64,000 nucleotides of DNA from Streptomyces ureilyticus. Lineage in GTDB: Bacteria > Actinomycetota > Actinomycetes > Streptomycetales > Streptomycetaceae. Both the position numbers and the translations under genes were made by a program. Below, one piece after another: positions 53,328-62,337 of the stretch. A model generated the notes under the pieces. That model was not told the DNA's origin, ran no database searches, and was given only the letters and a program-made list of their open reading frames with translations. The DNA lies in the NCBI RefSeq assembly GCF_011045025.1, contig NZ_JAAKZX010000015.1, positions 22,608 to 86,607 on the forward strand, given 5' to 3'. Position 1 is the first letter of the stretch. The number at the start of each line of letters is the position of its first letter.

Positions 53328-55511
53328 ATGACCACGATCGGACAACCGCTCGACCGCGTCGACGGCGGCGTCAAGACGACCGGTGCGGCCAAGTTCGCCG
53401 CCGAGCACTTCTACCCCGGCCTCACGCACGCCGTACTCGTGCACGCCACCATCAGCCGCGGCCGGATCACCGCCCTGCACACCGACGAGGCCAGTGCGGT
53501 GCCGGGCGTGGTCGCCGTCCTCACTCACCTCAACGCGCCCCCGCTGAAACCGGCTCCCAAGCCCGGCGCGTTCAACCTCACCGTGATGTTTTCCGGCACC
53601 TCGGTGAACTATCTGCAGAGCGACGAGGTGCACTGGGAGGGGCAGCCGATCGCGGTGGTCGTCGCGGAGACCTCCGCCGCCGCCCGGGAGGCCGCCGCGC
53701 TGGTGCGCGCCGAGTACACGGTGACGAAGTCCGTCGTGGACTTCGAAGGGTCCGAGCAAGACGCACGGCCGCAGCCGAACAACCCGCTCCTCCCCCGAGG
53801 GGCCAAGAAGGGCGACGCGGAAGCCGCGCTCAAGGCCGCACCGGTGTCGCTGGACCTGCGGTACACCACCCCGCCGCAGAATCACAACGCGCTGGAACTG
53901 CACGCCACCACAGCGAACTGGGACGGCGACCGGCTCACCGTTTACGACGCGACGCAGGCCATCGACTGGTTCCGCACCCACCTCGCGCTGCGGTTCGGGG
54001 TCCCCAGGACGAACGTGCGGGTGCTGGCGCCGTTCGTCGGTGGCGCCTTCGGCGGCAAGTCCGCGATCTGGCCCGGCACCATCCTCGCTGTGATGGCAGC
54101 GCGGGCGACCGACAGGCCCGTCCGGCTGGTGCTCTCACGGGAATCGGTCTACCGCACGGTGGGCGGACGCACCCCCTCCATCCAGCGGGTCGCGCTGGGT
54201 GCGGACCGCGACGGCAGGCTGACCTCGCTGATACACACCAGCATCACCCGCACCGGCCCGATCGGCGGTCCTTTCGAACAGGTCACCGCTGCGTCCCAGC
54301 ATCTCTACGCTGCCGAGAACATCCTCGCGCGGCACGACCTCGTGTCGCTCGACCTGCTGCCGAACACCTTCATGCGGGCGCCGGGCGAGGCGATCGGCAC
54401 CTTCGCCGTGGAGTCCGCGATCGACGAACTGGCCTGTGAGCTGGGCATGGACCCGATCGAGCTGCGCATGCGCAACGAGACCGCGGTCGACCCGATCGGC
54501 GGCAGGAAGAAGTTCTCGCACCGCAGGCTGCGTGAGTTGTACGCGCTGGGCGCGGAGCGGTTCGACTGGCACGAGCGCAACCCCGAACCGCGTTCCACGC
54601 GCGACGGCCGGTGGCTGGTCGGGACGGGCGTGGCGACGGCGTTCCACCGGGCGTTGACGTTGCCGGTCAACGTCACGGTGCGCCTGTCGGCCGACGGGGG
54701 CGTGCTGGTGCGCTGCGGCTTCCACGAGATGGGCATGGGCGCGGCCACGGCCCAGGCCCAGATCACGGCCGACGCGCTCGGTGTGCCGTTCGACGCCGTT
54801 CGCGTGGAGTACGGCGACTCCGCGCTGCCGCTGGGACCGTTCGCCGGTGCATCTGCCCAGACCGCGAGCGTCGCGGCCGGCGTGGTCCAGGCGTGCGAGG
54901 AGCTCAAGCAGACGCTGAAGTCCATGGCACGCAAGACGGGCGGTGGCACCAACGAGGAGATTCTCCGGCGCGCGAAGGTGCCGCACGTCGAGGCCGTCGT
55001 TGGATCGGATACGCGGCTCGGCCGGATCGCCGGGCGGGCGCGGTTTCTCCCGAACTTCCTGCTCGATGCCCAGCGGTGGGTGAAGGCCGCCTCCGGTGTG
55101 CACTTCTGCGAGGTCAAGGTCGATGCCGAGACCGGCGAGACGCGGGTGTCGAGGTGGGCCGGGGTGTTCGACATCGGCAGGGTGATCAACCCGAAGACAG
55201 CGGCCAGTCAGATGCGTGGCGGCATCGTGATGGGCCTGGGCCTGGCCATGGCGGAGGAGACCCTCGTCGACCCGCGCACCGGACGGATCATGAACCCCAG
55301 CCTGGCCGAGTACCACGTCCCGGTGCACGCCGACATCCCGCCGATCGACGTGTCCTTCCTGGACGACCCGGACCCCAAGATGCCGCTCGGCATTCTCGGC
55401 GCCGGCGAGGTGTCCACCGCGGGTGTCGGTGCGGCCGTGGCGAACGCCGTGCATCACGCGACCGGCAAGCGAGTGCGGGACCTGCCGATCACCCTGGACA
55501 AGCTGCTCTGA
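53328..55511 (+). CDS. Molybdenum hydroxylase, molybdopterin subunit (PaoC/YagR-like)
   Basis: A 727-residue catalytic subunit of the xanthine dehydrogenase/aldehyde oxidase family. RVDGGVKTTGAAKFAAEHFY starts the typical a/b hammerhead domain; APFVGGAFGGKSAIWPGTIL and FMRAPGEAIGTFAVESAIDE contact the cofactor; the base-catalytic glutamate lies in GILGAGEVSTAG near residue 694. It would oxidise aldehydes to acids with water as oxygen source. It is 169 bp downstream of the FAD subunit, a gap with no gene. It needs the molybdopterin cofactor sulfurated by an XdhC-type helper, whose gene follows. Confidence 0.92.
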   Translation: MTTIGQPLDRVDGGVKTTGAAKFAAEHFYPGLTHAVLVHATISRGRITALHTDEASAVPGVVAVLTHLNAPPLKPAPKPGAFNLTVMFSGTSVNYLQSDEVHWEGQPIAVVVAETSAAAREAAALVRAEYTVTKSVVDFEGSEQDARPQPNNPLLPRGAKKGDAEAALKAAPVSLDLRYTTPPQNHNALELHATTANWDGDRLTVYDATQAIDWFRTHLALRFGVPRTNVRVLAPFVGGAFGGKSAIWPGTILAVMAARATDRPVRLVLSRESVYRTVGGRTPSIQRVALGADRDGRLTSLIHTSITRTGPIGGPFEQVTAASQHLYAAENILARHDLVSLDLLPNTFMRAPGEAIGTFAVESAIDELACELGMDPIELRMRNETAVDPIGGRKKFSHRRLRELYALGAERFDWHERNPEPRSTRDGRWLVGTGVATAFHRALTLPVNVTVRLSADGGVLVRCGFHEMGMGAATAQAQITADALGVPFDAVRVEYGDSALPLGPFAGASAQTASVAAGVVQACEELKQTLKSMARKTGGGTNEEILRRAKVPHVEAVVGSDTRLGRIAGRARFLPNFLLDAQRWVKAASGVHFCEVKVDAETGETRVSRWAGVFDIGRVINPKTAASQMRGGIVMGLGLAMAEETLVDPRTGRIMNPSLAEYHVPVHADIPPIDVSFLDDPDPKMPLGILGAGEVSTAGVGAAVANAVHHATGKRVRDLPITLDKLL

Positions 55512-55770
55512 CATAGAGGCAGTGAGGCGGCGGCAGTTGTGGGCCGTCGACGCGCACGGCCTTTGGGGCGCCGCGTGCGCGACGACGGCCCGCGCCGTCT
55601 CACTGCGGATCGGCGGGACCCCCCTTCGATCGGAATCGACATCGCCGAAGTCCTCACAGAACCGACGTTCTCGATGCCGTGAGACCCAGGGAGCGACTGA
55701 GGACGACACCTGGGTGTCCGCCGTCGCCCACCACCCCACGCAATCGGATGCTGACGAGAAAGAAGTCACC

Positions 55771-56850
55771 ATGCTGGACATCGCCGATGAGTTGAACCGG
55801 TGGCTCGGGGAAGGCCGGGACTTCGCCGTCGCCACGGTCGTGGCCGTCAGCGGCAGCGCGCCGCGCGGGCCGGGCGCCGCGCTCGCCGTCGACACCGACG
55901 GAACGGCCATCGGATCGGTCTCCGGCGGCTGTGTGGAAGGCGCTGTCTACGACCTGTGCGCCCAGGCACTCCAGGACGGCGAGGCGGTGCGCGAGCGGTT
56001 CGGTTACAGCGACGAGGACGCCTTCGCCGTCGGACTCACCTGCGGCGGTGTCCTGGACATCCTGGTCACGCCGGTGCCCGCCGACGGACCGGACCGGAAG
56101 GTGTTCCAGATGGCGCTGTCGGCCGCCGCCCGGGGCGAGGCGGCGGCACTCGCCCGCGTGGTGAAAGGCCCGGCACAACTCCTCGGCCGGGCGCTGGCGG
56201 TTCACCCCGACGGATCGTACGAAGGCGAACTCGGCGGACACCCGGACCTGGACCGCGCCGCCGCCGACGAAACCCGCTCCCTGCTGAACGCCGGCCGCAC
56301 GGGCACCTTCGACATCGCGCAGGACGGAACCCACTGCGAGCCCGGCCTGACCCTGTTCGTCGAGTCGAGCGTGCCGCCGCCCCGCATGCTCGTCTTCGGC
56401 GCCATCGACTTCGCCGTCGCGCTGGTGCGCATGGGCAAGTTCCTCGGTTACCACGTGACGGTGTGCGACGCCCGACCCGTCTTCGCCACCCGATCACGCT
56501 TTCCCGAGGCCGACGACATCGTGGTCGACTGGCCGCACCGCTACCTGCGCCGAACGGACACCGACGACCGCACGGTGGTGTGTGTGCTCACCCACGACGC
56601 CAAGTTCGACGTGCCCCTGCTGGAAGCGGCCCTGCGGCTGCCGGCCGCCTACGTCGGCGCGATGGGCTCGCGCCGCACCCACGAGGACCGCGACCGCAGA
56701 CTCCGCGAGAAGGGCCTCACCGAAGCCGAACTGGCCAGACTGCACTCGCCGATCGGCCTCGATCTCGGCGCCCGCACGCCCGAGGAGACGCCCTGTCCAT
56801 CGCGGCCGAGATCGTCGCCGCCCGGCAGGGCGGAACAGGTCTGCCGCTGA
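55771..56850 (+). pseudogene. xdhC: XdhC-type molybdopterin maturation protein, frameshifted near the end
   Basis: Up to codon ~340 this is a normal XdhC/CoxI-family protein. The N-terminal domain has ATVVAVSGSAPRGPGAALAV and GGCVEGAVYDL; the Rossmann domain has MLVFGAIDFAVALVRMGKFL and AYVGAMGSRRTHEDR. The usual end, GARTPEETALSIAAEIVAAR, is split: after GARTPEET the frame slips by one missing base near 56790 and the correct continuation runs in another frame to a stop at 56940. The truncated product keeps both folds, so partial function is possible. XdhC proteins deliver sulfurated cofactor to the oxidase encoded just upstream. Confidence 0.8.
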
Positions 56851-57113
56851 GCGGCTCGCACACACCGATCCACCATGACCGAGCGCGTCATCGTGGCGAC
56901 GTGGAGCTCGTCTCGATGGAGTTCCACCCCCAGATTTTTTGATGCCCTCGCCGTCGTGCTGGCCGTGCTCGCCGGTGGAACCTGGTGGTTGGGCCAGCGC
57001 CGCCGCTCGTGCTCCTGCGCGCCGAAGACCGCAGGTGAGGGTGGATGCGGCTGCCAGTCGTCCAGGGACCCGCTGATGATCACCGACACAGTCCGTCGGT
57101 AGGGTCAGCTGAT

Positions 57114-57449
57114 GTGACTGTCGCTCGTTCAGTTGCCCTGTTCGTTGTCGCCGCCCTGTTCGAGATCGGCGGGGCGTGGCTGGTGTGGCAGGGCATCCGC
57201 GAGCACAAAGGCTGGATCTGGATCGGTGCCGGCGTGATCGCCCTCGGGCTCTACGGTGTCGTCGCGACCTTCCAGAGCGACGACAACTTCGGTCGGATCC
57301 TCGCCGCGTACGGCGGCATCTTCGTCGCCGGGTCGATCGCCTGGGGCATGGTCGCCGACGGCTACCGCCCCGACCGCTTCGATGTCATCGGCGCCTTGGT
57401 CTGCCTCGCGGGCATGGCTGTGATCATGTACGCGCCCCGCAGCCACTGA
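57114..57449 (+). CDS. ynfA: YnfA family membrane protein
   Basis: A 111-residue protein with four membrane helices, the classic YnfA/UPF0060 pattern: [54 protein letters not shown] and [20 protein letters not shown]. Members resemble small multidrug-resistance transporters in size and topology. GTG 57114 is the start; the ribosome-binding site is weak. The tail of the DUF6262 frame runs antisense through it. Confidence 0.85.
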   Translation: MTVARSVALFVVAALFEIGGAWLVWQGIREHKGWIWIGAGVIALGLYGVVATFQSDDNFGRILAAYGGIFVAGSIAWGMVADGYRPDRFDVIGALVCLAGMAVIMYAPRSH

Positions 57450-57479
57450 TCGCTTCCACTCCCCTGCGCCACCCCGGTG

Positions 57480-57911
57480 GCCGGGCCCGGCTGGTGCCGT
57501 AGGGCGCCGGAGCTGCACGGGCAGTGCACGGACCACAGAGGTGCGCTCCGCCAGTTCGTGGCGGAGGAACTGGTTCTCGGTCGTGGCCTGGTGCAGCGCG
57601 CCGACGAGGCCTTCGACGTCGGCCTTCAGCCGGGCGATCTCCTCTGCGTCGGCAGCCCGAAGTTCCTTGAGCTTGCGGAGCTGCTTGCGCAGCCGCTGCT
57701 CGCTGTCCGGGGTGCCCCCGCGGGCGCGGACCTTGTCGTAGAACTCGTTCTTCAGGTCGGTGTGCCGCTGGGTGAGTGCGTTGCGTGGGACGCCGGCCTC
57801 GGTGGCCAGGGCGACGATCGTCAGCGCCCCGTTGGAGTGCTCGGGTGCGCTGTCCAGGATGCGGTCCATCGCGGCGCGGATGCGGTCGCGCTCATCGGGG
57901 GCTGGGCTCAT
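57480..57911 (-). CDS. DUF6262 family protein, C-terminally fused to foreign DNA
   Basis: The first ~140 residues match DUF6262 proteins: MSPAPDERDRIRAAMDRILD, APEHSNGALTIVALATEAGV and RNALTQRHTDLKNEFYDKVR, followed by a coiled coil (LRKQLRKLKELRAADAEEIA). These small proteins accompany large tyrosine recombinases in actinobacterial Tn-type elements. The reading frame does not stop where the family does; it continues antisense through ynfA to 57129 with shadow-like sequence, so the element was cut here. The given end marks the last convincing similarity. Its start overlaps the recombinase stop (ATGA). Confidence 0.7.
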
Positions 57912-58440
57912 GAGGTCGGCTCCTGGGGGTGGATGCGGTCGTGCTCGTGGCGGTCGGCCAGCTCCCGCAACTGGTCGGCGCGCCGGGCCAGCCGTTCGGC
58001 GAGCGGGCCGGGCAACGCCTCAGAGGCGGCCTGTTTCTCCAGGATTTGGGCGTGCTGCAGGAGCTGGGCGGCGTGCTGGTCGGTGCGTGCGACGTTCGCG
58101 CATGACGGCTGGCAGCGGTCCAGCCGCGGGGCGTCGGTGACGTCCAGTCGGTGACACAGCGCTCGGTCCCGGTTGTAGACGCACATCAGGAAGGAGCGGG
58201 GGTTGTCGTAGACCGTCAGGGCGGGGTTGCCCAGGATGTCGCGGGCCTGGCGGTGGGTGCGGATCGACCCGGCGAAGGTCGGGGCCTGCGCTGCCGCGTG
58301 GATGGCCCGCCGCGCGGCGGGCCCGGAGATGCCGACCCCGTGGGTGAGGTCGTCGTGGAGGGTGGTGAGTGTGTCGGCGGTGGCTCGGGCGGTCTCGATG
58401 TCGAGCAGTTCGTGGATGCCGTCGCGGCCGCGGGCGTCGT
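57908..58440 (-). pseudogene. C-terminal fragment of a large tyrosine recombinase
   Basis: The frame ending at 57908 reads ISGPAARRAIHAAAQAPTFA, RQARDILGNPALTVYDNPRS, FLMCVYNRDRALCHRLDVTD and RLDRCQPSCANVARTDQHAA. This is the C-terminal tail, with its Cys/His pattern, of the ~700-residue recombinases found with DUF6262. The catalytic core is missing: the frame breaks at about 58440, exactly where the opposing integrase fragment begins. The two fragments were joined tail to tail by a deletion or recombination. Confidence 0.7.
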
Positions 58441-59177
58441 ACCGCCTGCTGAAGGCCATCCTTCAGACCGCGGTCGACGACGACCTCCTCCGCAGCAACC
58501 CATGCCGCATCAAGGGCGCCGGCAAGGAGGAGGCCGACGAGCGTCCCACCGCGACCATCGCGCAGGTCTTCGACCTCGCCGACGCCATGGGCCCGCGCTG
58601 GCGCCTCATGGTCCTGCTCGGCGCCTTCGCCTCCCTCCGACCCGAGGAACTTGCGGAGTTGCGCCGCCACAGCGTCGACCTCGATGAATGCTCCCTGTGC
58701 GTAACGCAAGCGTCCCCGGAGCTGACCAACGGAAGGAGGGTGACGGGCGACCCCAAGACCCGCGCGGGCACGCGCACCGTCTATCTGCCTGACTTCCTGC
58801 AGCCCGAGCTGCGTCGGCACCTGCAGTGGTTCGCCGAGAAGGAGCCGGACAGCCTTCTATTCGTGGGAGAGAAGGGAGCGCCCTTCCGCCGCTCCACCTT
58901 CGGTCGCAAGTGGCGCAAGGCGCGTACCAAGGTCGGGATGCCGGAGAACTTCCGCTTCTACGACCTGCGGCACACCGGCAACACCCTCGCCGCCGACACT
59001 GGCGCCAAGCTGAAGGACCTCATGGTCCGCGCCGGCCACTCCTCGGAGCGGGCCCAGCTGATCTACCAGCACTCGACGGCGAAGCACCAGCGCAGGCTCG
59101 CTCAAGGCATCGATGCTGAGGTGCGGCAGCAGTTGCGAGAGTCAGACGCTGGCGAACGGCACGCCGAGGAAGCGTGA
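58436..59177 (+). pseudogene. Tyrosine integrase, N-terminally truncated
   Basis: About 245 codons of a phage/ICE-type integrase without its N-terminus. It begins in the core-binding domain (YRLLKAILQTAVDDDLLRSN) and keeps the whole catalytic domain: box I Arg in LGAFASLRPEELAELR, the KTRAGTRTVYLP turn, the box II variant FRFYDLRHTGNTL, GHSSERAQ, and the nucleophile in LIYQHST. Upstream, the arm-binding and first core-binding parts are replaced by the recombinase fragment on the other strand. It is the best candidate for a remnant of an enzyme that used the tRNA-Gly site. A strong hairpin follows. Confidence 0.8.
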
Positions 59178-59189
59178 CAACGCATTGGG

Positions 59190-59232
59190 CGTACGGACCC
59201 CGGCCGGACAGGTCTTGGCCGGGGTCCGTACG
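59190..59232. terminator. Strong hairpin after the integrase fragment
   Basis: A perfect 16-bp stem (CGTACGGACCCCGGCC with its complement) and an 11-base loop begin 12 bp after the integrase stop. Likely a factor-independent terminator insulating the next operon. Confidence 0.65.
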
Positions 59233-59378
59233 GCAGTATCCGCTCCGTGACAGCCGCTGCAGCACCGTGCGCCCCTCGTGCCCCCTTGAGGGTTGGCCTC
59301 GGTTGAGATCAGCTTTCCCTGTATGTACTGACAGGGGAGTTGAGGTCGGCCCTGGTCGGCCCTTCTGGAGGGGGAGCG

Positions 59379-61436
59379 ATGGCGGTCAAGGTACTTCCCG
59401 TGTCGCCCGCGCAAGCCGAGTTGATCGACAAGTCCGTGGCGCTGGGCGATCGCTACACGAAGACGCTGGGGCTGCTGACGCCTCCTGCGTATCGACAGGT
59501 GGCGGAGAACGGAGGGCTTCTGGTCGCTGTCGAAGCGGACCAGATGATCGGCTACGCGCTGTTCGGGCTTCCGAAAAGGAGTGCCCATATACGCCTCGCC
59601 CACCTGTGCGTGGCGGAGGAACAGCGCGGCCGGGGCATGGCCCGACTGCTGGTCGAGGCGATCAAGCAGCGGTATCCACAACGGCTCGGCATCAAGGCCA
59701 AATGTCGACGGGACTACGAACTCAGCGACATGTGGACGAGCCTGGGGTTCGTCCCGAACGGTGAGGTGCGGGGACGCGGCCGGGATGGAGAGATCCTCGA
59801 CGGATGGTGGCTGGACCTCGGACATCCAGACCTGTTCACGGAGGTGGAGAGCGACGCGCTTCTGGTGGTGACCGTCGACCACGGCATCTTCGCCGATCTG
59901 CGTGGACTCGCCGAAACGACCGGCGTGGAGGAATCTCGCGCGCTGGAGGCGGGCTGGATGACGGATCTCGTCGAACTCGCCTACACGCCTCAACTGGTCC
60001 ATCAGATCCGGGACATCGCCGACACCGCCGAGCGTCAGCACCAGAGGGCAGCGCTCCACGGGCTGCGCCAGCTGACTCCCGCGGCCGCGGCCGTGGCTGA
60101 ACGAACAGCTGAGTTGCTGAAGGCAGCAACGGAGTCACTGCCGGACCTCCCGGCCGACGCGGCATTCCGGCGCTGCCTGCAGTACGTGGCCGAGACATCG
60201 TGCGCCGGCCTTCAAGTTCTGGCCACCCGGAATCCGCTCCTGTCCCGACTGGCCGACGTGGCTTGGGAAGTTGCCCGAGTCCGCGTCGTATCGCCCTCCA
60301 TCGTGACGCTGCACGTGGACGAGCTGCGGCAGGCTCAGGTGTACCGCCCGGCCGATCTGATGGGCACGGAGTTCCGGTCCAGTGAGGTGGCGCCAGGCGC
60401 TGAGGATGAACTGGTCGCCTTCTTCAATCAATCGGGCGGCGACGACGGCTCGGCCTTCGCCGAGCGCCTTCGGTCGTTGACCGATGACACAGTCGTATGG
60501 CGTCGCGAGCTGCTGAGGGATGGGCAGGGCCATCCGGTCGCCCTCTACGCATGGGCGTTGGACGGTCGGACGCTGATCGTCCCCGTACTGCGCACCGCAG
60601 GCCATCCGCTGGAAGAGACCCTGGCCAGGCAGCTGCTCTTCCAGCTGAAGCGTCATGGGCGCGACTGCGGGGCGGAGATCATACGCATCAGCGACCCGCA
60701 TCTCTCCGCCGTAGCCAAGGCCGCCGCTGGGGACGACGGCTTCTTCGATCACGACGGCAAGTTCGTGGCCCTCCTGGTGGATGTGTGCGGTACGGCGGCC
60801 GAGGTGGAGGCGGTGGCCGGCGGACTCGCCCGCGAGCTGACCGTGGAAGCAGCCTCACTTCACGCTGGGATGCCGGCCGAGGTGGCCGCCGTGGTGGAGC
60901 GCGCCTGGTGGCCGGCGAAGGTCATCGACTCCGAGCTGCCGTCATTTCTGGTGCCGATCGAACCGCGCTGGTCCACGGAACTGTTCAATGTCCCGGCGAT
61001 GCTGCTGCCGCGCAGCGACGCACTGGGGATCAGTCGGGAGCACGTCTACTACCGGTCTTCCGGGCACCGAGGCGAGAGCGTTCCCGCCCGTCTGCTCTGG
61101 TACGTCAGCAAGGGCACTGCAGGTGTGGACGGCCAGATGGTGGTGGGCAGTTCGCGTCTCGCCGAGGTGCTCATCGACACACCGGACACCCTCTTCTCGA
61201 AATTCGAACACCTGGGCGTATATGGTCGGGCTGAGGTACAAGGAGCCGCTGATGCCTCCGGACGCTCTATGGCGCTGAGGTTCTCGGACACCGAGATCTT
61301 CCCCAAGCCGGTGACGCTGCGGCGATTGACCTCCCTGGCCAAGGAGCTGGGACTACCGTTGTCGCTGATCTCGCTGTCGAAGATCAGCAACGAGCTGTTC
61401 CAGGCGGTCTACAAAGAGGGGCACCGAACGACGTGA
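59379..61436 (+). CDS. GNAT-PIN-PUA-like three-domain protein
   Basis: A 685-residue protein with three parts. Residues 1-150 are a GNAT acetyltransferase (LAHLCVAEEQRGRGMARLLV, with the acetyl-CoA loop at 82-87). Residues 158-315 look like a PIN nuclease: LVVTVDHGIFADLR with Asp167, AGWMTDLVELAYTPQLVHQI, then LQYVAETSCAGLQVLATRNP, where the usual final Asp is Asn. The last ~115 residues resemble a PUA/ASCH-type RNA-binding fold: SVPARLLWYVSK, ALRFSDTEIFPKPVTLRRL and KISNELFQAVYKEG. GGAGGGGGAG precedes ATG 59379. The stop overlaps the ASCH gene start (GTGA). The combination suggests a tRNA- or RNA-directed effector; mechanism unproven. Confidence 0.75.
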   Translation: MAVKVLPVSPAQAELIDKSVALGDRYTKTLGLLTPPAYRQVAENGGLLVAVEADQMIGYALFGLPKRSAHIRLAHLCVAEEQRGRGMARLLVEAIKQRYPQRLGIKAKCRRDYELSDMWTSLGFVPNGEVRGRGRDGEILDGWWLDLGHPDLFTEVESDALLVVTVDHGIFADLRGLAETTGVEESRALEAGWMTDLVELAYTPQLVHQIRDIADTAERQHQRAALHGLRQLTPAAAAVAERTAELLKAATESLPDLPADAAFRRCLQYVAETSCAGLQVLATRNPLLSRLADVAWEVARVRVVSPSIVTLHVDELRQAQVYRPADLMGTEFRSSEVAPGAEDELVAFFNQSGGDDGSAFAERLRSLTDDTVVWRRELLRDGQGHPVALYAWALDGRTLIVPVLRTAGHPLEETLARQLLFQLKRHGRDCGAEIIRISDPHLSAVAKAAAGDDGFFDHDGKFVALLVDVCGTAAEVEAVAGGLARELTVEAASLHAGMPAEVAAVVERAWWPAKVIDSELPSFLVPIEPRWSTELFNVPAMLLPRSDALGISREHVYYRSSGHRGESVPARLLWYVSKGTAGVDGQMVVGSSRLAEVLIDTPDTLFSKFEHLGVYGRAEVQGAADASGRSMALRFSDTEIFPKPVTLRRLTSLAKELGLPLSLISLSKISNELFQAVYKEGHRTT

Positions 61437-61912
61437 GCGATCCGGAACGCGCGATGCTGCTGTCCGTCCACCCGCGCTTCGCCACCGCGATTCTGGCCGG
61501 CAGCAAGACGGTGGAGGTCCGCCGCCAACGCGTCGCCGCGCCTCCCGGTACCCCAGTTCTGCTGTACGCGACCGCGCCCACCATGGCCCTGGTGGGCATG
61601 GCGCGCATTGCGGCAGTCCAGGTCGCGTCTCCAAAGGAGGTTTGGTCGGCCCACCGCACCCAGACGGGGATCACCCGACGCGAGTACGACGCCTATATGA
61701 GCGGCGCCACTCAGGCGAGCGGCCTCACGTTGGAAGCCCCCGTGGCTTTCGACGAGCCTGTATCACTCAATGCGTTGCGTGCGACGGGGACCTTCCACCC
61801 GCCCCAGAGCTACCGCTACATGAAGAGCGATGACCTGCGGCAGGTGGCCGAAGCGGGGCCGGTGGTGGTGACGGCCCTTCGCGAGGCGCTGGGCGACCTG
61901 GTGCCCGCATAG
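61433..61912 (+). CDS. ASCH (PUA-superfamily) domain protein
   Basis: A 159-residue protein whose first ~110 residues form an ASCH-like, PUA-related fold: LLSVHPRFATAILAGSKTVE followed by VRRQRVAA matches the family opening (S-x-x-P-x-A-x-x-I-x-x-G-x-K-T-V-E-x-R), and LLYATAPTMALVGMARIAAV is the second conserved strand pair. These folds bind RNA or modified bases. The start GTG 61433 overlaps the stop of the GNAT-PIN gene by four bases, so the two are produced together. It may be the RNA-recognition partner or the antitoxin of that protein. Confidence 0.75.
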   Translation: MSDPERAMLLSVHPRFATAILAGSKTVEVRRQRVAAPPGTPVLLYATAPTMALVGMARIAAVQVASPKEVWSAHRTQTGITRREYDAYMSGATQASGLTLEAPVAFDEPVSLNALRATGTFHPPQSYRYMKSDDLRQVAEAGPVVVTALREALGDLVPA

Positions 61913-61924
61913 GGGAAACGAGTG

Positions 61925-62100
61925 CCGGGTGCTGGGCGCGGGGTGGGGCGGTGCTACCCCGGATGACGAGCTGGGTCGGTACGACGCCATCGTGCTCGGT
62001 CTCCTCCCCGCGCAGGATGCTCAGCAGCATCCGCCCAGCCAGCTCCCCCTGCTCCCGCACCAGCTGCCGCACAGTCGTCAGATCGGTCTCACCGACGCCT
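61925..62100 (-). pseudogene. LacI regulator C-terminal relic
   Basis: The minus strand reads ETDLTTVRQLVREQGELAGR, then MLLSILRGEE and PTQLVIRGSTAPPR, the ending of LacI-family regulators. The helix-turn-helix and sugar-binding core are absent, and the frame runs on antisense into the ASCH gene. From 62101 to 62337 nothing else is recognisable. Confidence 0.6.
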
Positions 62101-62337
62101 GCACCTTCGGCGCTCGCGTCGCCGCCCTGACGTGCTCCGTCCCCGGCGCGAACCCGCCCCGTGCAGAACTCGTCAGTTGATATATGGACGATGTGCGCTC
62201 AGGTCACTCGTCGGCCTCGCGTGGGCGAGCCCGACGTACTGCAGGGCAGCCACCGGTCCCACGGCGTCTCGAAGCTCCGCACTCCTGGGATTGGGCCCGT
62301 CTGGCGGGCCGCCTGCCGATCCAAGCGATGCTCGGAG

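Noticed and set aside
57129..57480. C-terminal 115 residues of the DUF6262 frame as a real domain
   Set aside because: They are antisense to ynfA and have shadow-like composition. The intact family ends earlier.
61767..61924. Continuation of the LacI relic through the ASCH gene
   Set aside because: Similarity to LacI ends at about 61925; beyond that the frame is antisense to the ASCH coding sequence.
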